DNA of 64,000 bases from Streptomyces griseoruber. GTDB taxonomy: Bacteria > Actinomycetota > Actinomycetes > Streptomycetales > Streptomycetaceae. The notes beneath the pieces are model-generated. The model was not told where the DNA came from. It worked only from the letters and a program-made list of their open reading frames with translations, and ran no database searches. Numbering within the stretch: the stretch's first letter is position 1; every line of letters starts with the position of its first letter. Shown here piece by piece: positions 30,659 through 38,622 of the stretch. Location of the stretch: the NCBI RefSeq assembly GCF_001514205.1, contig NZ_KQ948770.1, forward strand, positions 324,709 through 388,708, in the 5' to 3' direction. The translations under genes were made by a program, and so were the position numbers.

Positions 30659-30809
30659 GGAGGGCGGCGAGGTTGGTGGGGGTGAGGGGGAGTATTCGGG
30701 TGGGGTCGTCGCTCTCGCGGAGGAGGAGGTCGGTTTCGGTGGCGGCGAGTTCGAGGCAGTCGTTGCCGTCGGCACCGCCGGAGTACGTGGATTTCTGCCA
30801 CTGAGTCAC
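30630..30809 (-). CDS. DUF397 protein, second of a coupled pair
   Basis: A 59-residue protein, MTQWQKSTYSGGADGNDCLE at its start and ESDDPTRILPLTPTNLAALL near its end, the standard DUF397 form (WxKSxxSxxxxxCVEVA...). DUF397 proteins usually accompany an XRE-type regulator and act with it in antibiotic or developmental control in Streptomyces. GTG 30809 overlaps the stop of the upstream copy by 4 bases, so the two are translationally coupled. Its 3' end overlaps the ADP-ribosylglycohydrolase gene. Confidence 0.85.
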   Translation of the reverse strand: MTQWQKSTYSGGADGNDCLELAATETDLLLRESDDPTRILPLTPTNLAALLTHLHADRP

Positions 30810-31000
30810 GGCTGCCCCGTACCCTCCGCGCGGAGGCGCTGGAGAAGCGCAGCGAGGCTGCTGGGAGCGATGGGGAGTATTCGCGTCGGTTCGTCGCTCT
30901 CACGAAGGAGCAACGAGCGGTGGTCGTGAGCGAGCTCGACGCACGAGGCCCCGTCCGAGCCGCTTGAGAAGGACGATTTCTGCCACTGGATCACGCCCAT
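30806..31000 (-). CDS. DUF397 protein, first of a coupled pair
   Basis: A 64-residue protein with the DUF397 pattern: IQWQKSSFSSGSDGASCVEL followed by RESDEPTRILPIAPSSLAAL. It is about 60% identical to its partner at 30630-30809 and probably arose by tandem duplication. The usual XRE regulator partner is absent next to it: upstream lie only the remnant genes at 31053-31795 on the other strand. Confidence 0.85.
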   Translation of the reverse strand: MGVIQWQKSSFSSGSDGASCVELAHDHRSLLLRESDEPTRILPIAPSSLAALLQRLRAEGTGQP

Positions 31001-31052
31001 AGCTCCTTCATCCGACTGTGGATGAAGTCCCGCGATCGCGCGGGCCCAAGCG

Positions 31053-31356
31053 ATGCCGACTCCACTTTACGTGGAAAGCACTGATGAAGAGCCTCGTCAC
31101 CCACTACCCGGGCCACAGGACGATGTTCGAGGAGACGTATCTGGAAGGGGAGGCGAAGGGCAAGGTCGAAGATCGCGCGTCGCTCGTTCTCCGCCTGCTG
31201 GAGAAGCGTGGCATCGACGTACCCGAAGACGTTCGCGAGCGCATCACCTCCTGCGACGACCTCGACACCCTCACCCTCTGGTTCGACCGTTCCCTGACGG
31301 CCACCGCAGCAGAGGACCTGTTCGTCGAGTCCTCCGAGGACGAGACGAATCCATGA
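31053..31356 (+). pseudogene. Remnant of a nuclease-family (Rpn/YhgA-like) gene, internal deletion
   Basis: The frame at 31053 starts MPTPL, the usual N-terminus of a roughly 300-residue Streptomyces family distantly like Rpn/YhgA nucleases, and is soon lost. A second frame from ATG 31084 gives 90 residues that look like only the C-terminal end of that family (YLEGEAKGKVEDRASLVLRL; SCDDLDTLTLWFDRSLTATA). The nuclease core is missing. I read this as a gene that lost its middle and its frame; the family link is from memory. Confidence 0.55.
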
Positions 31357-31393
31357 ACGCGGACCCGGATTCGGACGTCTCGGTCCAAAGGAG

Positions 31394-31795
31394 ATGACCC
31401 GACTGCTTGCCGAGGTCTGGAGGTGGAGCGACGATCACGCCGACGGCTGGGCCAAGGGATACGCGGAAGGGTGGACCGCTGCGATCCTTCGCGTGCTGGA
31501 AGAACGTGACGTGTTCGTGCCGGACGAGGGGCACTGGTACATCACCACCCGCACCGACCTGAAGACCCTCGCCCCATGGCTGGACATGGCGCTCTTCGTC
31601 AACGACTGGAGGGACCTGATCAGGGCCGGACGGGCGGGCATGGCCTCATCCGGCTCAAGTGCCGAGGCAGGCGACGTTCGCCCCGTCGCGACGCCCGGCA
31701 CGCACTCTCGCCGCACCGGCCGAAAGCCCAAGTACGTCCAGTACGAGGACTTCCGGCCGGCACGCCGAGAGCACGCACCGGACGCCGCTCCTTGA
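31394..31795 (+). CDS. Fragment-like protein with nuclease-family C-terminal repeat
   Basis: A 133-residue frame. Residues 15-75 (DGWAKGYAEGWTAAILRVLE, then TRTDLKTLAPWLDMALFV) are a second, diverged copy of the C-terminal module seen in the remnant just upstream; the final 50 residues are low-complexity and basic. The AAAGGAG motif directly abuts the ATG at 31394, too close for efficient initiation, so expression is doubtful. Its stop codon lies in the 40-bp repeat at 31787-31826. Probably a decayed paralogue. Confidence 0.45.
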   Translation: MTRLLAEVWRWSDDHADGWAKGYAEGWTAAILRVLEERDVFVPDEGHWYITTRTDLKTLAPWLDMALFVNDWRDLIRAGRAGMASSGSSAEAGDVRPVATPGTHSRRTGRKPKYVQYEDFRPARREHAPDAAP

Positions 31796-31826
31796 CGGGC
31801 AGACGTTGCCTGCCGCGGCACTAGCG
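31787..31826. repeat. 40-bp gene-end repeat, copy 1
   Basis: Identical at 39 of 40 positions to 60927-60966. It contains the 10-bp palindrome TGCCGCGGCA (31811-31820) and, beside it, a near-palindrome GGCAGACGTTGCC. On the minus strand it supplies the last codon and stop (CGC TAG) of the 31821-32216 gene. The same relation holds at copy 2. Nature unknown. Confidence 0.85.
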
Positions 31827-32216
31827 AGACGTAGTCGCGAAGGCAGGCGCAGGGGAAGGGGCCGTGTCGAGGCCCAAGCCCGCGCGGGCCACCCGGAGGT
31901 GATCCAGGCCCTCCCCCGCCAGGCGTGTCACCTCCGCGTACTCCGCCGCCGTACGGGCCGTGGCCAGAAGGGACCGGGCCTCGCGCCGGCATTCCGCCGC
32001 CCGGGTCAGGGCGTGGTCCGTGTCGGCGTTCGCGGTGGACCAGGCGCGGGTGTTCGGCGGGACCAGGCCGCTCGTCAGACGGACGAGGGCGTGGTTGGCC
32101 TCCGCCTCCGCGTCGAGGTCGGACGGGGGGCGGGTCCGCCGGGCCCGGTGCTGGGCGACCACTCCCACCACCGCGCCGGTGATCAGCAGTACCGACAGCG
32201 TGATCGCGAAAACCAT
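31821..32216 (-). CDS. Small membrane-anchored protein, unknown function
   Basis: A 131-residue protein. Residues 3-20 (FAITLSVLLITGAVVGVV) form one N-terminal membrane segment, followed by QHRARRTR, so the remainder should be cytoplasmic under the positive-inside rule. The body is a helical, alanine/arginine-rich region (AEANHALVRLTSGLVPP; ALTRAAECRREARSLLATAR) of coiled-coil type. ATG 32216 has GGGAGG 8 bases upstream. The stop codon is contained in the 40-bp repeat shared with the gene ending at 60961. No family recognised. Confidence 0.7.
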   Translation of the reverse strand: MVFAITLSVLLITGAVVGVVAQHRARRTRPPSDLDAEAEANHALVRLTSGLVPPNTRAWSTANADTDHALTRAAECRREARSLLATARTAAEYAEVTRLAGEGLDHLRVARAGLGLDTAPSPAPAFATTSR

Positions 32217-32379
32217 GGCCCGTTCCTCCCTTGTCCGCCGACCTCGTCGGCTCCCTCCTCCGCTATGAGAAGACAGGGCGCTGTGATCACCCCCCGGGAT
32301 TCCTGTGTGACGCCGGTGAGGTTTCCAAGGGGGTGGACAAGAGGGGCGGACAGAGAGGAAGGGCAGGCCCGGTGGGGTG

Positions 32380-33324
32380 TCAGGTCGCCGACGGGGACGC
32401 CGAGGTGCTCGGCTGGGGCGGGGTGCCCTGGCCGTCGTTGGTGGTGGCGGGGTCGATGCCCACGGTCAGCGTCGCTCGTACGCCCCTGGAGATGTCCCTC
32501 TTGTCGTAGCGGAGCTTGAGCAGGCCGCCCGTCGCGCCGCTCTGGTCGTAGATCGTGTCCTCGGTCAGCAGGGTGCGCTCCGCTGTGTTCGAGGCGTACG
32601 GCTCCACGCTCTCCGTGGCCACGACCGACTCCTCGTCGAAGAAGAACTGGCCGGTGTGGCAGGTGTGGCCGCCCTCGTAGCCGGTGTCGGTCCACTCGCC
32701 GTCCACATGGACCTTGGTGTGGATGTGGACGCAGCGGCCCCGGTACCAGCCCGGGAAGACCGTCTTGAAGGAGACCTGGCCGTGGCGGTCCGTGCGCCAG
32801 GTGCCGCGGAGGTAGCGGGTGTCGTCGGTCGGCTCCTGGTGGCCGCCACCTCCGCCACCGGGAGGCGGGCCGGTCGGCGCGTCGGTCGGGGGCTCGCCCG
32901 TGGGGGCCGGGCCGCCTCCGCCGCCGTTGCCCATGTCCTCGTAGCCCGAGTAGACGCCCGCCGCGTCGCAGTGCCAGATGTCGACGGCCGCGTTGCGGAT
33001 GGGGCGGCAGGTGTCGGAGTCGATCACCTTGAGGCTGAGGAGGAGGGGGATGCCCTCGCGGTCCTCCGTGACGTCCCGGCGGATCTTGTCGGCGTCGATG
33101 TAGTAGGGGCCCTCGACCGTCTCCGAGGTGAGGACGTAGCAGTCCTCGGGCCGCTCGTGGGGGCCGGGTGTCCGCTCGCCGGCCGCCGCGTCGACCGCCA
33201 GGGCGCCGCCGCCGAGCCCCGCCACGGCGAGCGCTCCGGCGCCCACGGCGACGACCCGACGTCGCGTCAGATCTGTTGTCGCTTCGGGTAGTTGGGGTTC
33301 CTGTGAGAATCCCGTCATGGGCAT
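32380..33324 (-). CDS. Tat-exported intradiol dioxygenase-like protein A
   Basis: A 314-residue protein. A Tat signal is seen at residues 20-45 (LTRRRVVAVGAGALAVAGLG). The intradiol ring-cleavage fold follows: EGPYYIDADKIRRDVTE, then VDIWHCDAAGVYSGY (first tyrosine ligand), GWYRGRCVHIHTKV (second tyrosine and the HxH pair) and GHTCHTGQFFF. The four Fe ligands (2 Tyr, 2 His) of catechol-type dioxygenases are thus present. A Gly/Pro-rich insert (GNGGGGGPAPTGEPPTDAP) lies between the ligand sets. Extracellular homologues act on lignin-type aromatics, so a secreted aromatic-cleaving role is possible. ATG 33324 or 33318; no ribosome-binding site is visible. It is paralogous to the next gene. Confidence 0.85.
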   Translation of the reverse strand: MPMTGFSQEPQLPEATTDLTRRRVVAVGAGALAVAGLGGGALAVDAAAGERTPGPHERPEDCYVLTSETVEGPYYIDADKIRRDVTEDREGIPLLLSLKVIDSDTCRPIRNAAVDIWHCDAAGVYSGYEDMGNGGGGGPAPTGEPPTDAPTGPPPGGGGGGHQEPTDDTRYLRGTWRTDRHGQVSFKTVFPGWYRGRCVHIHTKVHVDGEWTDTGYEGGHTCHTGQFFFDEESVVATESVEPYASNTAERTLLTEDTIYDQSGATGGLLKLRYDKRDISRGVRATLTVGIDPATTNDGQGTPPQPSTSASPSAT

Positions 33325-33362
33325 GCAAAGTAGGGAGGAACCCTGTCAACGAGCTGAGAAAA

Positions 33363-33397
33363 CGGCCCCCTTTCGCATGCTGCGCGAAAGGGGGCCG
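33363..33397 (-). terminator. 14-bp hairpin between the two dioxygenase-like genes
   Basis: Arms 33363-33376 and 33384-33397 pair perfectly around a 7-base loop. On the minus strand it follows the stop of gene B (33424), so it should end that transcript and give gene A its own promoter. Confidence 0.75.
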
Positions 33398-33423
33398 GAA
33401 ATCGACCTACGGACGATCAGCGG

Positions 33424-34377
33424 TCAGCTCGTGCCGTCGTTGGTCTCGTCGGGAGCGACGCCCATCGTGATGGACGCGGTCACGCCCTTGGCGATGTTGT
33501 TCTTGTTGTACTTCAGCTTGAGCAGGCCGCCCGTGGTGCCGCTCTGGTCGTAGATGGTGTCCTCGGTGAGCAGGGTGCGGGTGGTGGTGCTCGTCGAGTA
33601 CGGGTCGACCTCCTCCGTGAGGAGTACGGCCTCCTCCTCGAAGAAGAACTGGCCGGTGTGGCAGGTGTGCCCGCCCTCGTAGCCGGCGTCGGTCCACTCG
33701 CCGTCCACGTGCACCTTGGTGTGGATGTGGACGCAGCGGCCCTGGTACCAGCCGGGGAAGATCGTCGTGAAGGTGACACAGCCCTTCTTGTCGGTCTTCC
33801 AGGTGCCGCGCAGATAGCGGGTGTCGCTGGTGGGCTCCTCGTGGCCGCCACCGCCGCCGGTGCCGCCGGACGGGGGCTCGCCGGTGGGCTCACCGGACGG
33901 GGGCTCGCCGGTGGGCGCGTCCGTGGGGGCCGTGCCGCCGCCCTGGGAGAAGGACTCGTAGCCGGAGTAGAGGCCGAGCGCGTCGCAGTGCCAGACGTCC
34001 ACGGCGGCGTTGGCGACCGGCTTGCAGGTCTCGGAGTCGATCACCTTCAGCTTGAGGGTCAGCGGGATGCCCTCCTTGTCCTCGGTGATGTCCTGGCGGA
34101 GCTTGTCCGCGTCGATGTAGTACGGCCCCTCGGTGGTCTCCGAGGTGAGCTTGTAACAGACCTCCGCCGTGCTCGACGCGGACGCGGAGGCGGTGTCCGT
34201 CGCGTCCGAGGCCTCGTCGGCGGAGGCGGTCATGGCGAGCGCGCCGGCCGCGCCGACGCCGACCACGGCCGCGCCGCCCGCGACGACGACCTTACGGCGC
34301 GTCATGTTCCGCTTGTGCGCGGGACCTTCGGGCTTGTTCTCGTTCTCGGGCAGGTTCTCTTCGGTGTTTCCCGTCAT
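33424..34377 (-). CDS. Tat-exported intradiol dioxygenase-like protein B
   Basis: A 317-residue paralogue of protein A. The Tat signal is MTRRKVVVAGGAAVVGVGAA, preceded by a 25-residue acidic N-terminus. The same ligand blocks occur: VDVWHCDALGLYSGY, GWYQGRCVHIHTKV and GHTCHTGQFFF. The central insert is a repeated GEPPSGEPTGEPPSGG tract instead of the Gly-rich one in A. The two genes are tandem, each with separate termination. ATG 34377 was chosen over the longer open frame (to 34458) because it begins the export signal region. Secreted, possibly acting on aromatic polymers or lignin fragments (inference). Confidence 0.85.
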   Translation of the reverse strand: MTGNTEENLPENENKPEGPAHKRNMTRRKVVVAGGAAVVGVGAAGALAMTASADEASDATDTASASASSTAEVCYKLTSETTEGPYYIDADKLRQDITEDKEGIPLTLKLKVIDSETCKPVANAAVDVWHCDALGLYSGYESFSQGGGTAPTDAPTGEPPSGEPTGEPPSGGTGGGGGHEEPTSDTRYLRGTWKTDKKGCVTFTTIFPGWYQGRCVHIHTKVHVDGEWTDAGYEGGHTCHTGQFFFEEEAVLLTEEVDPYSTSTTTRTLLTEDTIYDQSGTTGGLLKLKYNKNNIAKGVTASITMGVAPDETNDGTS

Positions 34378-34492
34378 GCCCCGGACGGTAGGTAAGAAGG
34401 CTGTTCTTACCCTCGGTGGCGACTGTGGGTTCCTGAGAAACCTGAAGTCTTCGGCCACCGACCGGTCCCCGACCGGCCCCGAAACGGAAAAA

Positions 34493-34521
34493 GGGCGGGA
34501 AACCGATCCCGGTTCCCGCCC
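34493..34521 (-). terminator. aspS terminator hairpin
   Basis: GGGCGGGAAACC (34493-34504) pairs with GGTTCCCGCCC (34511-34521) except for one bulged A. It starts 14 bp after the aspS stop on the minus strand. Confidence 0.75.
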
Positions 34522-34534
34522 TGTTCCAGCCAGG

Positions 34535-36298
34535 CTACTTCGGCTGCGGCTTGCGCACCGTCAGGTGCAGCTCCTTCAGCCGGGCCTCCTCCAGCTCCGT
34601 CGGCGCGCCCATCATCAGGTCCTGGGCGTTGCCGTTGAGCGGGAACGCGATCGTCTCGCGGATGTTCGGCTCGTCCGCGAGGAGCATGACGATCCGGTCC
34701 ACGCCGGGCGCGATGCCGCCGTGCGGCGGGGCGCCGAAGCGGAACGCGCGCAGCATGCCCGCGAACTTCTCCTCCACGGTCTCCCGGTCGTAGCCGGCGA
34801 TCTCGAACGCCTTCAGCATGATCTCCGGCTCGTGGTTCCGGATCGCGCCGGAGGACAGCTCGACGCCGTTGCAGACGATGTCGTACTGCCAGCCCAGGAT
34901 GTCCAGCGGGTCCTGGGTCTCCAGGGCCTCCAGGCCGCCCTGCGGCATGGAGAACGGGTTGTGCGAGAAGTCGATCGCGCCGGTGTCCTCGTCCTTCTCG
35001 TACATCGGGAAGTCGACGATCCAGCAGAAACGGAAGACGCCCTCCTCGAAGTGACCGGCCCGCTTGGCGGCCTCGACGCGCACCGCGCCCATGATCTTCG
35101 AGACCTCGTCGAACTCGCCCGCGCCGAAGAAGATCGCGTGGCCGGGGGCCAGCGAGAGACGCTTCGTCAGCTCGGCCACGTTCTCCTCGGTGAGGAACTT
35201 GGCGATCGGGCCGGACAGCGTGCCGTCCTCGGCCACCCGCACCCACGCCAGGCCCTTCGCGCCCAGGGTGACGGCGAAGTCGCCGAGCTGGTCGAAGAAC
35301 TTCCGGGGCTGGGCGGAGACGTCCGGCACGGGCAGGGCGCGCACGTGCTTGCCCGCGAAGGCCTTGAACTCCGAGCCCTCGAAGACGTCGGTGATGTCCA
35401 CCAGCTCCAGCTGGGCCCGCAGGTCCGGCTTGTCGGAGCCGTACTTCAGCATCGCCTCGCGGAACGGGATGCGCGGGAAGGGCGAGGTGACATGGCGGCC
35501 GCCGCCGAACTCCTCGAACAGCTCCGTCATGAGCTGCTCGATCGGCTGGAAGACGTCCTCCTGCTCGACGAAGCTCATCTCGACGTCGAGCTGGTAGAAC
35601 TCGCCGGGCGAGCGGTCCGCACGCGCGTCCTCGTCACGGAAGCAGGGCGCGATCTGGAAGTAGCGGTCGAAGCCGGAGATCATCAGCAGCTGCTTGAACT
35701 GCTGCGGCGCCTGCGGGAGCGCGTAGAACTTGCCCGGGTTCAGCCGGGAGGGGACCACGAAGTCACGGGCGCCCTCGGGGGAGGTCGCCGACAGGATCGG
35801 GGTCGCCATCTCGTTGAAGCCCAGCGCCGTCATCTTGTGCCGGATCGCCGAGATGACCGCCGTACGCAGCATGATGTTGCGGTGCATGCGCTCGCGGCGC
35901 AGGTCCAGGAAGCGGTACTCCAGACGCCGCTCCTCGTTGACCCCGTCCTCGGTGTTGATCGTGAAGGGCAGCGGCTGGGCGGCGCCGAGCAGCTCGACCT
36001 CGCCGACCTCGACCTCGATCTCACCCGTGGGCAGGTCCGGGTTCACGTTCTCGGTGCCGCGTGAGACGACCTTGCCGTCGACGCGGACCGTCGACTCCTT
36101 GCTGACCTTGTCCAGGGCCTCGTACGCGGGCGTGCCCGGCCGGGCCACGAGCTGCGTGATGCCGTAGTGGTCGCGCAGATCGATGAAGAGGATGCCGCCC
36201 AGGTCGCGCCGATTGTGCAGCCAGCCACTCAGCCGGACGTCGGTGCCGACGTCAGAGGAGCGGAGCTCGCCGCAGGTGTGGGACCTGTACCGATGCAT
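34535..36298 (-). CDS. aspS: Aspartyl-tRNA synthetase
   Basis: A 587-residue class IIb synthetase that charges tRNA-Asp. An N-terminal OB-fold anticodon-binding domain (VRLSGWLHNRRDLGGILFIDLRD, given here as VRLSGWLHNRRDLGG then LFIDLRD, residues 20-45) leads to the catalytic domain. Motif 2 reads FRDEDARADRSPGEFYQLD near residues 215-235, the usual FRDE...R loop. A bacterial GAD insertion domain occupies about 290-400. Motif 3 is GIAPGVDRIVMLLADEPNI near 535. Length and GAD domain mark the bacterial type. ATG 36298 is the only start consistent with the family. It is preceded by a parS site and followed by a terminator hairpin. Confidence 0.97.
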   Translation of the reverse strand: MHRYRSHTCGELRSSDVGTDVRLSGWLHNRRDLGGILFIDLRDHYGITQLVARPGTPAYEALDKVSKESTVRVDGKVVSRGTENVNPDLPTGEIEVEVGEVELLGAAQPLPFTINTEDGVNEERRLEYRFLDLRRERMHRNIMLRTAVISAIRHKMTALGFNEMATPILSATSPEGARDFVVPSRLNPGKFYALPQAPQQFKQLLMISGFDRYFQIAPCFRDEDARADRSPGEFYQLDVEMSFVEQEDVFQPIEQLMTELFEEFGGGRHVTSPFPRIPFREAMLKYGSDKPDLRAQLELVDITDVFEGSEFKAFAGKHVRALPVPDVSAQPRKFFDQLGDFAVTLGAKGLAWVRVAEDGTLSGPIAKFLTEENVAELTKRLSLAPGHAIFFGAGEFDEVSKIMGAVRVEAAKRAGHFEEGVFRFCWIVDFPMYEKDEDTGAIDFSHNPFSMPQGGLEALETQDPLDILGWQYDIVCNGVELSSGAIRNHEPEIMLKAFEIAGYDRETVEEKFAGMLRAFRFGAPPHGGIAPGVDRIVMLLADEPNIRETIAFPLNGNAQDLMMGAPTELEEARLKELHLTVRKPQPK

Positions 36299-36332
36299 CG
36301 TCGTTCATCCAGCCTTCGTGGATAGGGGGCAC

Positions 36333-36346
36333 GTTTCACGTGAAAC
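36333..36346. other. parS site (ParB-binding palindrome)
   Basis: GTTTCACGTGAAAC is a perfect 14-bp palindrome equal to the core consensus of bacterial parS, bound by ParB for chromosome partition. In Streptomyces these sites cluster around oriC. It sits 35 bp upstream of the aspS start codon in the intergenic region. Confidence 0.93.
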
Positions 36347-36480
36347 AAACCCCAGGGTACCGGGCAGCCCAGGATCGCCTCCCCTCAATAGCGCCGGTGA
36401 TGATCAGCCCCGGGTGCGATCCGCTCATCAATGGCACTCATCAGTGGCACCTTTCGACGCCGTCTTCTTAGAGTGGGGCA

Positions 36481-38622
36481 ATGCGCGCTGGCGAACCTCT
36501 GCCCGCCGTGGGAGAGGTCCTCGCCTCCCTCGCGACCGGCCTGTGGCACTGGAGCACGGCCACCGGGCAGGTCACGGTCGACGCCGAGGCCGCCCGGCTG
36601 CTCGGCCTGCCCGCCGAGGGGACGGTCCTCAGCGAGGCCCAGACCCGGGCCCGGCTGCACCCCGTCGACTGGAACGAGATCACCGGGGTGATCCAGCTCG
36701 CCGTCGCCGAGGGCACCCTCGCCGAGGTGCGGATCCGGATCATGGACGAGCAGGGACGGATCATCCGGGTGGTCCGCAGCCGTTCCAAACCCTCCTACGA
36801 CCCCGAGAAGCGGGCGTACGAGCTGATCGGCACCCTCCAGGAGGTCACCGAGCCCCGCCCCGGCACCCCCGCCGGGCGCACCGCCGTCACCGGTGACTGG
36901 CGGCGCTCACGGGAGGCGTTCCTGCTGGACGCGGGCCGGGCGCTGGCGGAGGCGCGGTCCACGGAGGAGGTGCTGCGGGTGGCGGCGGGCCTGGCGATGC
37001 CGGGGTTCTCGCCGGACGGGCTCGCCGTCTTCGGGGTCGACGGGGACCGGCTGACGATCATCGGCCACCACGGCCAGCAGCCCGGCGACGAGGAACCCTT
37101 CACCCATATGCCCGTGGAGACGGACTACCCGGCCGCCGAGGTCGTCCGCACCGGCCGGGCCGTGTACCTCTCCTCACCCGGGCAGTACAAGGAGCGCTAC
37201 CCCCTCACCTGGCCGATGGCCGCGCACTTCGGCCGGGAGTCCTGGGCGTTCGTGCCGCTGACGGTGGCCGGGCGGACGATGGGCGCCTGGATGGCCGCCT
37301 TCACCCACCCGGTGGCCTTCACCCCGGACGAGCGGTCCGTCCTCACCACCGTCGCCCGGATGCTCGCCCAGGCCCTCACCCGGGCGGGCGCCGCCGAGAC
37401 CCAGCGGGAGCTGACCGACGGCCTCCAGCGCTCGATGCTGCCCACGCTCGGCCCCGAGATACCCGGCATGACCCTGGCCGCCCGCTACATACCGACCGGC
37501 GGCGGCCTCCAGGTCGGCGGCGACTGGTACGACATGATTCCCCTGCCCAGCGGGAGGTTCGCGCTGGTCATCGGGGACGTCCAGGGCCATGACGTCCGCG
37601 CCGCCGGACTCATGGGCCAGTTGCGCATCGCCCTGCGCGCCTATGCCGCCGAGGGCCACCGCCCCGACGCCGTGCTCTCCCGGGCCTCCGGCTTCCTGCA
37701 CGGCATCAACCAGGCCGGCGACGACATCGACCTGCGGTTCGCGACCTGCCTCTACCTCGAGGTCGACCCGGTGACCGGGGTGCTGGAGACGGCCCGGGCC
37801 GGGCATCTCGACCCGGCCGTGCGGATGGCCGACGGCACGGTCCTGCTCCGCGCCACCGCCGGCGGCCTCCCCCTCGGCATCGACCCCGCCGCCGATTACC
37901 CCACCACCCGGCTCGCCCTGGAGCCCGGTGAGGCGCTGATGCTGTGCACCGACGGCCTGCTGGAGACGGGCGGTCACGACCTCGACACCGGCTGGAGCCG
38001 CGTCCGGGCGATCCTGGAGGGCCACGAGGGCGACCTGGAGGAGCTGGCCGACGCCCTCGTCCAGGCCGTGCACGGCCCGTCCTCGCACCACACGCCCGGC
38101 CCGCTGGCCGACCGCCGCGGCGACGACATCGCCGTCCTCCTCCTGTGCCGCCACGGCGGGGACGGCTGCGGCCCGGCCGCCGCCGCTCCCGTCCGCACCC
38201 CGGTCCGCCGCACCATGCTGACCGTCGCCCAGGCCGAACCCGAACGCGTCGCGGTGGGCCGCCAGCAGCTCCGCGAGCTGCTCCACGACTGGCCGAGCAC
38301 CGACCAGGTCGACTCCGCCGTGCTCCTGCTGTCGGAGAGCCTCACCAACGTCCTCGTCCACACGGACGCCGACGCGCTCCTGGTCGCCGAGGTCACCGGC
38401 GCCCCCGGCGAGCGCCGGATCCGGATCGAGGTCACCGACACCAGCGACGACCTCCCGCACCGGCGCCGCCCCGGCGAACTCGCCTCCTCCGGCCGGGGCT
38501 TGGTCCTCATCGAACTCCTCGCGGACACCTGGGGGGTGGCCCCGCGCGGCGAGGGCAAGACGATCTGGTTCGAGCTCTACGAGGCCGACGGCGCGGGCGG
38601 CTCCGACGGCCCCAGGCCCTGA
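36481..38622 (+). CDS. PAS-GAF-PP2C phosphatase with C-terminal histidine-kinase-like ATPase
   Basis: A 713-residue cytoplasmic signalling protein. Order: PAS domain (residues about 15-125), GAF domain (about 140-305), SpoIIE/RsbU-type PP2C phosphatase (about 320-565; metal motif VGGDWYDMIPLPSG near 344 and VIGDVQGHD near 363), then an RsbW-like HATPase_c (about 590-705; N-box LLLSESLTNVLVHT near 610, G-box GRGLVLIELL near 670). Such fusions combine the phosphatase and kinase of a partner-switching system that controls anti-anti-sigma factors, with PAS/GAF sensing. No anti-anti-sigma gene is adjacent. ATG 36481 begins the PAS domain. The 3' end overlaps the convergent AI-2E-family gene by 46 bp. 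Confidence 0.92.
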   Translation: MRAGEPLPAVGEVLASLATGLWHWSTATGQVTVDAEAARLLGLPAEGTVLSEAQTRARLHPVDWNEITGVIQLAVAEGTLAEVRIRIMDEQGRIIRVVRSRSKPSYDPEKRAYELIGTLQEVTEPRPGTPAGRTAVTGDWRRSREAFLLDAGRALAEARSTEEVLRVAAGLAMPGFSPDGLAVFGVDGDRLTIIGHHGQQPGDEEPFTHMPVETDYPAAEVVRTGRAVYLSSPGQYKERYPLTWPMAAHFGRESWAFVPLTVAGRTMGAWMAAFTHPVAFTPDERSVLTTVARMLAQALTRAGAAETQRELTDGLQRSMLPTLGPEIPGMTLAARYIPTGGGLQVGGDWYDMIPLPSGRFALVIGDVQGHDVRAAGLMGQLRIALRAYAAEGHRPDAVLSRASGFLHGINQAGDDIDLRFATCLYLEVDPVTGVLETARAGHLDPAVRMADGTVLLRATAGGLPLGIDPAADYPTTRLALEPGEALMLCTDGLLETGGHDLDTGWSRVRAILEGHEGDLEELADALVQAVHGPSSHHTPGPLADRRGDDIAVLLLCRHGGDGCGPAAAAPVRTPVRRTMLTVAQAEPERVAVGRQQLRELLHDWPSTDQVDSAVLLLSESLTNVLVHTDADALLVAEVTGAPGERRIRIEVTDTSDDLPHRRRPGELASSGRGLVLIELLADTWGVAPRGEGKTIWFELYEADGAGGSDGPRP

